Shown one piece after another: positions 24,935 to 33,417 of a DNA stretch of 64,000 bases. The position numbers and the translations under genes were made by a program. The number at the start of each line of letters is the position of its first letter. Position 1 is the stretch's first letter. A model generated the notes under the pieces. That model had not been told where the DNA came from. It ran no database searches and saw nothing but the letters and a program-made list of their open reading frames with translations. The stretch is from Nocardia cyriacigeorgica (GTDB lineage: Bacteria > Actinomycetota > Actinomycetes > Mycobacteriales > Mycobacteriaceae). The DNA lies in assembly GCF_010858045.1 (NCBI RefSeq), contig NZ_JAAGVC010000001.1:6061-70060 (forward strand), read 5' to 3'.

Positions 24935-25377
24935 CGGCCGCCGTGGACGACCAGGCGGGCAAGCCGGCCCCGTCGCGGTCCCGCCTGCGCCTGCCCCGGC
25001 CCGTGTACGCCGCCCTCGGCGCGCTGATCATGCTCGCGCTGGTCGTCGACGCGGTGATCACGCTGATTCTGGAGGTGCTCTATCTGCCGCTGTATCTGGG
25101 CAGCGTCGCCTTCCCGATCGCGGCTCCCATCGCCGGTGTGGTGAACGTACTGCTGGTGCTCGGCGCCCGCACCGTCTCCCCGCGCCCGATCGTCATGCTC
25201 ATCCCCATCGTCGCGTGGACGCTGTCGTTCCTCGCCGCCGCGAGCTCCGGCCCGGGAGGTGACGTCCCCCTCGGCAGCGACGCCCGCACCCTCCTGCTGA
25301 TGCTGTTCGGCCTGGCCCCACCCCTGATCTATGTCTATCTACAGACGAATCGACCCCGGACGTCACCGTCGAGGTGA
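24931..25377 (+). CDS. Four-TM membrane protein (Rv1171-like)
   Basis: 148 residues with about four membrane segments (LGALIMLALVVDAVITLI; LGSVAFPIAAPIAGVVNVLLVLGA; IVMLIPIVAWTLSFLAA; TLLLMLFGLAPPLIYVYL) and short charged ends. Its position directly after the mshB group matches Rv1171, a conserved membrane protein of unknown role. The GTG start overlaps the preceding small gene. It ends 38 bases before the convergent DUF4231 gene. Confidence 0.75.
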   Translation: MTAAVDDQAGKPAPSRSRLRLPRPVYAALGALIMLALVVDAVITLILEVLYLPLYLGSVAFPIAAPIAGVVNVLLVLGARTVSPRPIVMLIPIVAWTLSFLAAASSGPGGDVPLGSDARTLLLMLFGLAPPLIYVYLQTNRPRTSPSR

Positions 25378-25415
25378 CGACCGCGCACAGTCGGTACCCG
25401 ACCCGGGCTCCAGAA

Positions 25416-25868
25416 TCAGAGGCTCTCGGGAATCGTCACCGGCGGGCCGCCCGAGCTACCAGCCTGCCGCTCGTGTTCAGCAGCCCATGTGGTGTTGGTG
25501 TCGGATACGAGACTCTCCACCCGCGCCGCGAGGACTGCCCGAGCGTCGGGACCCGCATATGGTCCAGTACTCGCGAGGTAGAGGAACTTCTCGTGTTTCA
25601 GTGCTTCGGCAGTGGACCGATACAGCATCCAGTTGGTGTGCCACTGGAACAGCTGCTGCGCGCCCTCGGCGACGACGACGGTCACCGCGACCGCAGCGGT
25701 GACCGTCGCGGGGGCCGATAGCGCCGCGAGGACCGGCACGGTCGAGCCCACGACGATCTGGCCGAACTTCACCCGACGGTAGGCGCGCTGAGCCTGCGAG
25801 CTCCTCGTGCTGTACCAGCTGATCTGATCGGTCAGCCTTGCCCATACCGGATCGTCGGCTGCGCTCAT
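25416..25868 (-). CDS. DUF4231 (SLATT-like) two-TM membrane protein
   Basis: 150 residues. The sequence follows the DUF4231 pattern: WYSTRSSQAQRAYRRVKFGQIVVGSTVPVLAAL, a second membrane segment (VTAAVAVTVVVAEGAQQLFQ), then FQWHTNWMLYRSTAEALKHEKFLYLASTGPYAG and a coiled helix with ARVESLVSDTNTTWAAEHE. DUF4231 belongs with the SLATT two-helix membrane domains, which are thought to act as pore-forming effectors in nucleotide-signal defence systems. It is the last gene of a three-gene operon; its ATG overlaps the PfkB stop by four bases. A role as the killing or signalling end of that operon is inference from the family. Confidence 0.8.
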   Translation of the reverse strand: MSAADDPVWARLTDQISWYSTRSSQAQRAYRRVKFGQIVVGSTVPVLAALSAPATVTAAVAVTVVVAEGAQQLFQWHTNWMLYRSTAEALKHEKFLYLASTGPYAGPDARAVLAARVESLVSDTNTTWAAEHERQAGSSGGPPVTIPESL

Positions 25869-26809
25869 GGTTCCCCGACCCGGACGTTGCCGGCGTTCAG
25901 CCATTCGGTCAGCTCCGCGCGCCCGGGAATGCCGTCGTTGCCGAAAACCGCGCACTTGCGCCCTGCCGACCACGCCGCAATCCGCAATGTCCACTCGATA
26001 TCCGCGCCCGCGCCGACCGCCCATGCGAACGCGCCATGGAAAGTGTCGCCCGCGCCGCAGGTATCGACAGGATCGACCGCCAGCGCGTCGTATTCGGCGG
26101 TGCCCCTGCCATCCAGGTACACACCGCCCGCCGCCCCGCGAGTCGATACCAGCGCTTTCGGCTGGAAATCAGCGAACGCCTTGGCCATACTGCTCTGGAG
26201 ATCGAGGTCGGGATGTCTGCGCGTGAAGAACTTCTCGGGCGAGACGATGTAGTCCACGTCGGCGAGGAATTCCTCGCTGGACTCTTTGTACCCGCCGGTG
26301 TCGATCACAGTTGGAATGCCGAGCGCGCGGCACGTTGAGATTGCGGACTTGCTCAGAACCGGATCGGTGCAGTCCAGCAGGACGACATCGGCGCCGACGA
26401 ACAGGTCGGGTAATGAGGCCAGCATGGCCGCATCGGCCCGCGGCTGCGCGGTCCAAATGGTAGTCCGGCTACCGGTGTCCGCGGCCAGGATTACGCTTGA
26501 ATGCTGACTGGGCTGCTCGGTTTCGTGAAAGGTGGTATCAATCGGCTCCTCCGCCAATTGTTGCCGCAATACTTCAGCGTGCACGCCCACACCACACATG
26601 GCACTGAGCTGGACGTTGCCCATGCCGAGGCGTGCAGCCGCGATGGCGCCCCGCCCGGCCGGTCCGCCGACGACTACCGAGTGTCGTCGCACCGGATTCT
26701 CAGTGTCTTCGAGTGGATGACTGTCCAGCACGTAGAGGTAATCGATGGTGGCCATGCCGGCGACCACTATTCGGGGGGACGCTTTCAGTTGAAGCTGCCG
26801 AGAATCCAT
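25865..26809 (-). CDS. PfkB-family sugar/nucleoside kinase
   Basis: 314 residues of the ribokinase fold. It has the N-terminal glycine motif GGPAGRGAIAAARLGMG, and the C-terminal PfkB signature DPVDTCGAGDTFHGAFAWAV with the anion hole GAGD and catalytic base Asp255. It should transfer phosphate from ATP to a sugar or nucleoside; the substrate is not readable from sequence. The first bases overlap the TIR-NagB gene by 25 bases and the end overlaps the DUF4231 gene by four, so all three proteins are made from one message. Being sandwiched between TIR and SLATT-like proteins suggests a specialised rather than housekeeping substrate, such as a ribosyl product of NAD. Confidence 0.88.
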   Translation of the reverse strand: MDSRQLQLKASPRIVVAGMATIDYLYVLDSHPLEDTENPVRRHSVVVGGPAGRGAIAAARLGMGNVQLSAMCGVGVHAEVLRQQLAEEPIDTTFHETEQPSQHSSVILAADTGSRTTIWTAQPRADAAMLASLPDLFVGADVVLLDCTDPVLSKSAISTCRALGIPTVIDTGGYKESSEEFLADVDYIVSPEKFFTRRHPDLDLQSSMAKAFADFQPKALVSTRGAAGGVYLDGRGTAEYDALAVDPVDTCGAGDTFHGAFAWAVGAGADIEWTLRIAAWSAGRKCAVFGNDGIPGRAELTEWLNAGNVRVGEP

Positions 26810-28050
26810 TCACTACCTTCTTCCGCCGATGTCGGGGTCCGGAAATCCCGTATTGCTGCTGCCTCGGCGATCGATCGTGTGGTCACGATCGCCGCGGTTG
26901 TGTTGCGGCGCAATAGAGTTGCGGGCACACCCGCTGTTTCCGGGTGATGTGTCATCTGATGCAGGATTCTGGCCTTGCTCATGTCCAGTGCCAGCACCAT
27001 CAGCCCGGGACATTCCAGCGCCGCCGCGAGTCCGATCGTCAATACGGACCTGGAGGGTTGGTTGGGATCGATATACCTACGCCCGTGTTCGGTCAGTTCG
27101 ACGATGCGGCACCCGTCACCGACGATGTGCTCGGGGTCGGTGTACATCCCGACCTCGTACCCGAGTACTTCACCGGCCGGCGATATCGAGATGGCGTGGA
27201 CAGCCGGTGGCCACACCCGAATCACCCGCTGCGCCTGGACCAGCGGATCGCGGTCGGTGATCTGCCCGGACAGTAGATGCAGCTGCTCCGGGCGCGGCCC
27301 GAGCCCACGTTCGGTGAGTGGTTCGATCAACGTCTCCAGTACATGCCTGGTACGCGAGGTGTGATGGCGTTCGAAGACACCGAATGTCTCCGTGTCGGTG
27401 ATGATTCTCGCCTCGCCGAAGGGATCCGGTGCATACTGCTGTGCCGTCCGGTGCATTGCGCGGAAGAGCTGTGTGGCGGTTCGGCCGGTTGGCAGGACCA
27501 GGCTTCGGTCCGGTGAATCCTGTGCGATCCGGAAGTAGACGTGTGCTGCGGCTTCAGCAGCCAGCCGATCGTTGTCGAAGGCAATCGTGGTCGCAGGCCA
27601 TGGGCTGACAGTCTCGTTCTCGTGGGGGGTGGCTCCCCGTTTCGGTTCGAGGGCACGGCCTTCCGCTGACGGACGTTTGAGGTCGCCGACGAGGGCGTCG
27701 AGCGTGCTGTCACGTTGATCGAGCCAGTCGACCCACTGGGTCGGGGCCAAGTAGTACCCGAGTCGTTCGGGCTGCACCTTCTCCAACCGGACCCAGTAGA
27801 TCGGGATCTTGGCTTTGTCGGCCAGATGGATCTCCCGCTTGACGTGAACACTGGAATCGGCGGAGGCGCAGAACAACAGAACAAGTGCGGTGGACTCTCG
27901 GATTGCGTGTGAAATAGCCTCATCCCAGCTCGAACCGGGCGGAACATCGCGCGGCGCGTACCAGGTGGAGATGTCGTGGCGGGCAAAGTAGTTCGCCATA
28001 TGTTCGACGACAGCGCGCTTGCTGCTGTGATAGCTGATGAAAACAGCCAC
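26785..28050 (-). CDS. TIR domain fused to a degenerate NagB-like (glucosamine-6-phosphate isomerase fold) domain
   Basis: 421 residues. Residues 1-110 form a TIR domain: VFISYHSSKRAVVEHMANYFARHDISTWYAPRDVPPG, SWDEAISHAIRESTALVLLFCASADSSVHVKREIHLADKAKIPIYWVRL. Glu73 (KREIHLA) sits where catalytic TIR NADases have their glutamate. Residues 155-400 resemble NagB: LPTGRTATQLFRAM (phosphate loop), TDTETFGVFERHHTSR, SPAGEVLGYEVG and LDMSKARIL. By-eye alignment puts NagB Asp72, Asp141 and His143 at Thr220, Ala292 and Glu294, so isomerase activity is probably lost and ligand sensing is likelier. The GTG start at 28050 has GGAGG nearby. First gene of the operon; the coding sequence is more AT-rich than its neighbours. 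Confidence 0.85.
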   Translation of the reverse strand: MAVFISYHSSKRAVVEHMANYFARHDISTWYAPRDVPPGSSWDEAISHAIRESTALVLLFCASADSSVHVKREIHLADKAKIPIYWVRLEKVQPERLGYYLAPTQWVDWLDQRDSTLDALVGDLKRPSAEGRALEPKRGATPHENETVSPWPATTIAFDNDRLAAEAAAHVYFRIAQDSPDRSLVLPTGRTATQLFRAMHRTAQQYAPDPFGEARIITDTETFGVFERHHTSRTRHVLETLIEPLTERGLGPRPEQLHLLSGQITDRDPLVQAQRVIRVWPPAVHAISISPAGEVLGYEVGMYTDPEHIVGDGCRIVELTEHGRRYIDPNQPSRSVLTIGLAAALECPGLMVLALDMSKARILHQMTHHPETAGVPATLLRRNTTAAIVTTRSIAEAAAIRDFRTPTSAEEGSEWILGSFN

Positions 28051-28146
28051 TGCCCCTCCGGTGTGCTGTGTCGACCCTCACATCGTATCGGGGACTCAGG
28101 TGGGTCGGCTACTCCGCACGGTAGCGCGATTATGTTGAGTCTCGGG

Positions 28147-29805
28147 CTATTTCGTTCCCAGCCGGCCCGGTGTCACCGTCTCGATGAGAGCCCATGCCTG
28201 ATCGAGCGGTAGGTCGATGACGTGGTAGCGCTTTTTGCCTGCGGCGGTGGCGGCGGTGACGGTGGCCAGGCCGGCGCGGCGTTGCCAGAACGTCTGGCGG
28301 ACGGTCCAGCCGATGATGCCGGGCGCTTCCAGGCAGTCGCGGTCGCGGTCGAGGGAACCGGAGCGGGTGATCAGCCAGGTGGGTGCGGTCGCGGTGGCGG
28401 GGAGGACGGCGTGTCCGAGGCCGCGGTAGCGATCCTCGGCCAGGGCCGCGGTGAGCGGGATCAGGGCGGCCGGAAGCAGCCACCACCACGGGGAGATCGA
28501 TGCACCGGTCAGGGCGGAGAGCAGCAGCACGGCGGCGACCACGGGGACCGGCCACATGGCGTGGGTGTAGCGGCGGCGCCGCGCGGCCGGGCCGTGCGGG
28601 GTGAGCTCCACCCGCGCGGGTGCCGCGGCCGCGACGATCGCGGGAGCGCTCATCCCGGCGGCGCGGGCGTGGGAGGTCCCGGCCGGATACTTCGCCGCAT
28701 GCGGGCTCAGCAGGTGCGCGAGAGTGTGGTCGACGGCGGCACGCGGCGCCTGCGGCAGGATCTTCTGACGCGGGTTCTGCCCGGTCATGATGGCCTCGAG
28801 CGCGGCACCGCCGGCCAGGCGCAGCAGCAGCGGCTCGTTGACGGTGGCACCGCGGAACCGCGCGAGATCGAGGGTGACCTGCCTGGTGGTGAACAGGCCG
28901 TAACGCAGATGCAGGGTGGTGCCGTTATCGGTGACCCGTAGGCCGAAATAGGTCGCGAGGTAGTGCGCGCAGGCGGCCAGGCTCGTCACCAGGACGACCG
29001 CGATCAGCAGTCCGAGTCCGAACAGGATCAGCAGCAGCGTGCCGCGACCCTCGACCGAATGCACCGCGTCCGAGCGGAACACCACTTCGCCGAGGCCGTA
29101 CTGGAACCCGACGCCGACGATCGGCGCGACGATGGCGAAACCGGTCAGCGACAGCGGCGCGTAGCGCACCCAGGCCGCGCGCCAGTGCCCGATCTCGCGG
29201 CCACGATCCACCCGGGCGGCGTCGGTGGTGAGCCCGGTGGCGTCGAGTTCGGCCTGCGGCGGTGGACCTTCGGGCCGGTCGGCGTCGACGTGTGGATCCC
29301 TGGTGTGCGCGAGCAGTTCGGTGCGCAGCGCGGGCACCACGTCCGCGTCCAGGGCGTCGAGCTGGAATTTCTCACCGGATTCGGCGTGCCGGCCGGTGCC
29401 GATGGCCAGTACCGCGAGCCCGAGGATCCGGTGCAGCAGGTCGGCCTCGATATCCACCGACCGGATCCGGGAACGCGGCACCGCCAGTTTCTTGCGCTGG
29501 AGTAAGCCGGTGCGCAGTTCGACGTGGGTCGGCCCGACCCGGTAGGTGGTGGTGAACCAGCGGGTGAGCGCGTAGCCGACGATCGCGACGAACGGGATGA
29601 CGCTCCACCCGTGGTTGCCGCTGCTGGTGCCGAGGATCAGCGTGCCGAGCAGCACCGGGATGAACCGGACGACTTCGTTGACCGGATGCACCAGCAGCAT
29701 CCGCTTGTCCAGCCGCAGCCAGGGCAGTTCGGCCTGCGGCCTCGATAGCTCGGCCTGCGGCCCCGACTGGTCGGCGCCGGGCCCACCGCCGGGTGCTGCG
29801 CTCAT
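28147..29805 (-). CDS. Membrane protein with bacterial PH (DUF304/bPH2) domains, YdbT type
   Basis: 552 residues. It begins with two membrane segments (VVRFIPVLLGTLILGT; GWSVIPFVAIVGYALTRWF), followed by a bPH2 domain: TTYRVGPTHVELRTGLLQRKKLAVPRSRIRSVDIEADLLHRILGLAVLAIGTG. Two further such domains follow after membrane pairs: FGLRVTDNGTTLHLRYGLFTTRQVTLDLARFRGATV and the last one near WLITRSGSLDRDRDCLEAPGIIGWTVRQTFWQRRAGLATVTAA. This is the YdbT arrangement. ATG 29805 overlaps the upstream YdbS-like gene by four bases. The pair is thought to act in membrane or envelope maintenance; the molecular role is unknown. The long open frame upstream of 29805 is spurious. Confidence 0.85.
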   Translation of the reverse strand: MSAAPGGGPGADQSGPQAELSRPQAELPWLRLDKRMLLVHPVNEVVRFIPVLLGTLILGTSSGNHGWSVIPFVAIVGYALTRWFTTTYRVGPTHVELRTGLLQRKKLAVPRSRIRSVDIEADLLHRILGLAVLAIGTGRHAESGEKFQLDALDADVVPALRTELLAHTRDPHVDADRPEGPPPQAELDATGLTTDAARVDRGREIGHWRAAWVRYAPLSLTGFAIVAPIVGVGFQYGLGEVVFRSDAVHSVEGRGTLLLILFGLGLLIAVVLVTSLAACAHYLATYFGLRVTDNGTTLHLRYGLFTTRQVTLDLARFRGATVNEPLLLRLAGGAALEAIMTGQNPRQKILPQAPRAAVDHTLAHLLSPHAAKYPAGTSHARAAGMSAPAIVAAAAPARVELTPHGPAARRRRYTHAMWPVPVVAAVLLLSALTGASISPWWWLLPAALIPLTAALAEDRYRGLGHAVLPATATAPTWLITRSGSLDRDRDCLEAPGIIGWTVRQTFWQRRAGLATVTAATAAGKKRYHVIDLPLDQAWALIETVTPGRLGTK

Positions 29806-30308
29806 GTCGCGTCTCCGCGGTGCAGCGCCGCGATCTCGGTCAGCCGGGTCACCGTCTGCTCGGCCACCGGCTGTTCCAGCCCGCTGATCTCCACCGCGCC
29901 CGCCGAGGACGCCGTGGTGACGGTGACCGTCGCCAGCCCCAGCAGACGCTCCAGTGGCCCGCGTTCGGTGTCGACGGTCTGAATGCGCGAGATCGGCGCG
30001 ACCCGGCTCTCCTGGGTCAGCCAGCCGACCCGCGTGTACACCGCCTGATCGGTGACTTCCCAGCGATGCACCCGGTAGCGCCACCACGGCACCACGGCGA
30101 TGCTGATCGCCGCGATCACGAGGACGAGCACGGTGGCCGTGCCCTGCAGCGAACGATGAGCCGAGTCGAAGGCCGCCCAGACCAGCAGCGCCACCAGCGG
30201 GATGAGCCAGGCCAGTACCGATTGCAGGGTCCAGAGCAGTTTCGCTTTGGGACTCGGACGCCAGGCCGGCTCGGCCATGATCGTGCGCGGCTGCGACATG
30301 ATTGCCAT
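29802..30308 (-). CDS. Membrane protein with bacterial PH (DUF304/bPH2) domain, YdbS type
   Basis: 168 residues from ATG 30308; ATG 30299 or 30278 are also possible, none with a clear ribosome site. Two membrane segments (LWTLQSVLAWLIPLVALLVWAAF; TATVLVLVIAAISIAVVPWWRYR) are followed by a bPH2 domain: HRWEVTDQAVYTRVGWLTQESRVAPISRIQTVDTERGPLERLLGLATVTVTTAS. It is translationally coupled to the YdbT-like gene, and the two probably form one complex. It is divergent from fbiC. Confidence 0.83.
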   Translation of the reverse strand: MAIMSQPRTIMAEPAWRPSPKAKLLWTLQSVLAWLIPLVALLVWAAFDSAHRSLQGTATVLVLVIAAISIAVVPWWRYRVHRWEVTDQAVYTRVGWLTQESRVAPISRIQTVDTERGPLERLLGLATVTVTTASSAGAVEISGLEQPVAEQTVTRLTEIAALHRGDAT

Positions 30309-30389
30309 CGTGGCACGCCGTGGCTGGAATAGCCCGCGAGGCCGGGGAGTTGTCAACGCTCACAAGCCTGGAGGGAGACAGTTCCGGAT

Positions 30390-32984
30390 GTGTGGCGCAT
30401 GATCGAGGGCGTGATCGACCTACCCGAGCCGACCGTTCCGTCCCCACCGCCGAGCTCATCGGCCATGCGCCGGGCCCTGCGCCGGGCCCGCGACGGGGTG
30501 ACCCTGAATGTCGACGAGGCCACGGTCTTGCTGCACGCCACCGGCGACGACCTCGCCGATCTGTGCCGCAGCGCGGCCCGGGTGCGTGATGCAGGCCTGG
30601 AATCGGCGGGCAGGCCCCGGACGATCACCTATTCGCGCAATGTCTTCATCCCGCTCACCCACCTGTGCCGGGACAAATGCCATTACTGCACCTTCGTCAC
30701 CGTGCCCGGCAAGCTGCGCGCCGAGGGCCGCGGGATGTTCCTGGAGCCGGATGAGGTGCTCGACATCGCGCGGCGCGGGGCGGAGCTGGGCTGCAAGGAG
30801 GCGCTGTTCACCCTCGGTGATCGGCCGGAGGACCGCTGGCCGGAGGCCGCCCGGTGGCTCGATGAACGCGGCTACGACTCCACCCTCGACTATCTGCGCG
30901 CGGTCTCGATCCTGGTGCTGGAGGAGACCGGCCTGCTACCGCACCTGAACCCAGGGGTCATGAGCTGGGAGGAGATCTCGCGGCTCAAGCCGGTGGCCCA
31001 GTCCATGGGCATGATGCTGGAAACCACCGCGACCAGGTTGTTCACCGAGAAGGGCAACTGCCATTACGGCAGCCCGGACAAGGATCCGGCGGTGCGGCTG
31101 CGCGCCATCACCGACGCGGGCCGGCTCTCGGTGCCCTACACCACCGGCATTCTGGTCGGCATCGGTGAGACGATGGCCGAGCGGGCCGAGTCGATCATGG
31201 CGATCCGCAAGCAGCACAAGGCATTCGGGCATATCCAGGAAGTCATCGTGCAGAACTTCCGCGCCAAAGACGACACCGCCATGCGCGACGCCCCCGACGC
31301 GAACATCGACGAATTCCTGGCCACCATCGCGGTGACCAGGCTGCTGCTCGGCCCCGATGTCCCCGTGCAGGCCCCGCCGAACCTGGTCTCGCAGGCCGAG
31401 TGCACCGCGCTGCTCGGCGCGGGCATCGACGACTGGGGCGGGGTTTCGCCGGTGACACCCGATCACGTCAACCCCGAACGCCCCTGGCCCAACCTCGACA
31501 CCCTCGCCGAACTCACCGCCGCCGCCGGATTCGAGCTGGTCGAACGCACCTCCGCGCATCCGAAGTACGTGCTCGCGGGCAACCCGTGGGTGGATCCGCG
31601 CATCGGGGCGCACGTGGCCGCGCTGACCGATCCGGAAACCGGCCTGGCGAGGCCGGACACCATTCCGGTCGGACTGCCCTGGCAGGAACCCGACGAATCC
31701 TGGGAGTCGGCCGGGCGCGTCGACCTCAACACCGCCATCGACACCGACGGCCGCAATACCGATACCCGCAGCGATCTGGGCAGCGCCTTCGGCGATTGGG
31801 ACACCGTGCGCGAACAGGCCCGCGACCTGGCCGCGACCCCAGAACGCCTCGACGCCGACGTGCTCGACGCGCTGCGCGCCGCCGAACGCGATCCGGCCGG
31901 CCTGTCCGACGCGCAGTACCTGGCGCTGGCCACCGCCGACGGCGCCGACCTGGAAGCGGTCGCCGCACTCGCGGACGGCCTGCGCCGCGAGGTCTGCGGC
32001 GACGAGGTCACCTACGTGGTGAACCGCAATATCAACTTCACCAATATCTGCTACACCGGCTGCCGGTTCTGCGCGTTCGCCCAGCGCAAGGGCGACGCCG
32101 ACGCGTTCACCCTGAGCACCGACGAGGTCGCCGACCGGGCCTGGGAGGCGCACGTCGACGGCGCCACCGAGGTGTGTATGCAGGGCGGCATCGATCCGGA
32201 TCTGCCGGTCACCGGGTACGCGGACCTGGTGCGGGCGGTGAAGGCGCGGGTGCCGTCGATGCATGTGCACGCCTTCTCGCCGATGGAGATCGTCAACGGC
32301 GCCTCGCGCGGCGGGCAGAGCGTGCGCGACTGGCTGGTGGCGCTGCAGGAAGCCGGGCTCGACACCATTCCGGGAACCGCCGCGGAAATCCTCGACGACG
32401 AGGTGCGCTGGGTGCTCACCAAGGGCAAACTGCCCGCCTCGGCCTGGATCGACGTCATCACCACCGCGCACGAGGTCGGAATCCGGTCGAGTTCGACGAT
32501 GATGTACGGCCACGTCGACAACCCGAAGCATTGGGTCGGGCACCTGCGGGTGCTGCGCGATATCCAGGATCGCACCGGCGGTTTCACCGAGTTCGTGCCG
32601 CTGCCGTTCGTGCATCAGAGTGCCCCGCTGTATCTGGCGGGCGCGGCGCGGCCGGGGCCGACCAACCGGGACAATCGGGCGGTGCACGCGCTGGCCAGGA
32701 TCATGCTGCACGGGCGCATCGACAACATCCAGACCAGCTGGGTGAAACTGGGCACCACCGGCACCAGGGTGATGCTGGAGAGCGGGGCCAACGATCTCGG
32801 TGGCACGCTGATGGAGGAGACCATCTCCCGCATGGCCGGCTCGCAACACGGGTCGGCCAAGACCGTGGCCGAACTCGCCGAGATCGCCGCGGGCATCGGC
32901 CGCCCGGTCCGCGAACGCACCACCACCTATGGTGTTCCGGCGGGTCGTGGGCCCGTGGCGGGACTCGAACTATCCATCCACTGA
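30390..32984 (+). CDS. fbiC: FO synthase FbiC (CofG-CofH fusion)
   Basis: 864 residues with two radical-SAM halves fused, as in actinobacterial FbiC. The CofG half has CRDKCHYC (Cys93, Cys97, Cys100) and the CofH half CYTGCRFC (about Cys554, 558, 561); each holds a 4Fe-4S cluster that opens S-adenosylmethionine. It joins tyrosine to a ribityl-uracil precursor to make FO, the deazaflavin core of coenzyme F420. GTG 30390 or ATG 30399 may start it. It matches Rv1173. The last 15 or so residues after TTTYG ([16 protein letters not shown]) come from DNA that looks like a tRNA T-arm on the other strand, so the C-terminus may have been rewritten. Confidence 0.96.
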   Translation: MWRMIEGVIDLPEPTVPSPPPSSSAMRRALRRARDGVTLNVDEATVLLHATGDDLADLCRSAARVRDAGLESAGRPRTITYSRNVFIPLTHLCRDKCHYCTFVTVPGKLRAEGRGMFLEPDEVLDIARRGAELGCKEALFTLGDRPEDRWPEAARWLDERGYDSTLDYLRAVSILVLEETGLLPHLNPGVMSWEEISRLKPVAQSMGMMLETTATRLFTEKGNCHYGSPDKDPAVRLRAITDAGRLSVPYTTGILVGIGETMAERAESIMAIRKQHKAFGHIQEVIVQNFRAKDDTAMRDAPDANIDEFLATIAVTRLLLGPDVPVQAPPNLVSQAECTALLGAGIDDWGGVSPVTPDHVNPERPWPNLDTLAELTAAAGFELVERTSAHPKYVLAGNPWVDPRIGAHVAALTDPETGLARPDTIPVGLPWQEPDESWESAGRVDLNTAIDTDGRNTDTRSDLGSAFGDWDTVREQARDLAATPERLDADVLDALRAAERDPAGLSDAQYLALATADGADLEAVAALADGLRREVCGDEVTYVVNRNINFTNICYTGCRFCAFAQRKGDADAFTLSTDEVADRAWEAHVDGATEVCMQGGIDPDLPVTGYADLVRAVKARVPSMHVHAFSPMEIVNGASRGGQSVRDWLVALQEAGLDTIPGTAAEILDDEVRWVLTKGKLPASAWIDVITTAHEVGIRSSSTMMYGHVDNPKHWVGHLRVLRDIQDRTGGFTEFVPLPFVHQSAPLYLAGAARPGPTNRDNRAVHALARIMLHGRIDNIQTSWVKLGTTGTRVMLESGANDLGGTLMEETISRMAGSQHGSAKTVAELAEIAAGIGRPVRERTTTYGVPAGRGPVAGLELSIH

Positions 32985-33093
32985 GCCACCGCTCGAAGTT
33001 AGGGCAGGCTGACCGAGGGTAACGTGTGAGGCGCCAGGGATACTTGTGCCGGGCGCAGTACCCCCGAGGTGAGGACAGACTAGGAGAACGGCA

Positions 33094-33417
33094 GTGCCGT
33101 ACATCATCGCTGAACCGTGCGTTGACGTGAAGGACAAGGCGTGCATCGAGGAATGCCCCGTGGATTGCATCTACGAGGGCGCTCGCATGCTGTACATCCA
33201 ACCCGACGAGTGCGTGGACTGTGGTGCGTGTGAGCCGGTTTGCCCCGTCGAGGCGATCTTCTACGAAGACGACACCCCGGATCAGTGGAGCGGCTACATC
33301 AACGCCAACGTGGACTTCTTCGACGAGCTGGGTTCGCCCGGCGGCGCGACCAAGGTGGGCAAGGTCGATTACGACCCGCCGTTCATCAAGGAACTGCCGC
33401 CCATGGCTGCTGAGTGA
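33094..33417 (+). CDS. fdxC: 7Fe ferredoxin (FdxC/FdxA type)
   Basis: 107 residues. Cluster ligands are CVDVKDKACIEECP in the N-terminal part and CVDCGACEPVCP in the second, the pattern of 3Fe-4S plus 4Fe-4S ferredoxins of mycobacteria and Streptomyces. The C-terminal half (DQWSGYINANVDFFDELGSPGGATKVGKV) is the usual extension. It carries electrons in the cytoplasm. GTG 33094 is preceded by AGGAG. The stop overlaps dapC by four bases. It corresponds to Rv1177; the link to a diaminopimelate aminotransferase is conserved in position, not obviously in function. Confidence 0.95.
   Translation: MPYIIAEPCVDVKDKACIEECPVDCIYEGARMLYIQPDECVDCGACEPVCPVEAIFYEDDTPDQWSGYINANVDFFDELGSPGGATKVGKVDYDPPFIKELPPMAAE

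Noticed and set aside
24776..25377. A PE-family gene, as Rv1172c (PE12) lies here in M. tuberculosis
   Set aside because: Neither small protein after mshB has a PE motif. The position is occupied by the TIR operon instead.
32941..33000. A tRNA gene on the minus strand
   Set aside because: T-arm and a D-arm-like piece are present but there is no anticodon stem and no 7-bp acceptor stem, so it cannot fold as tRNA.
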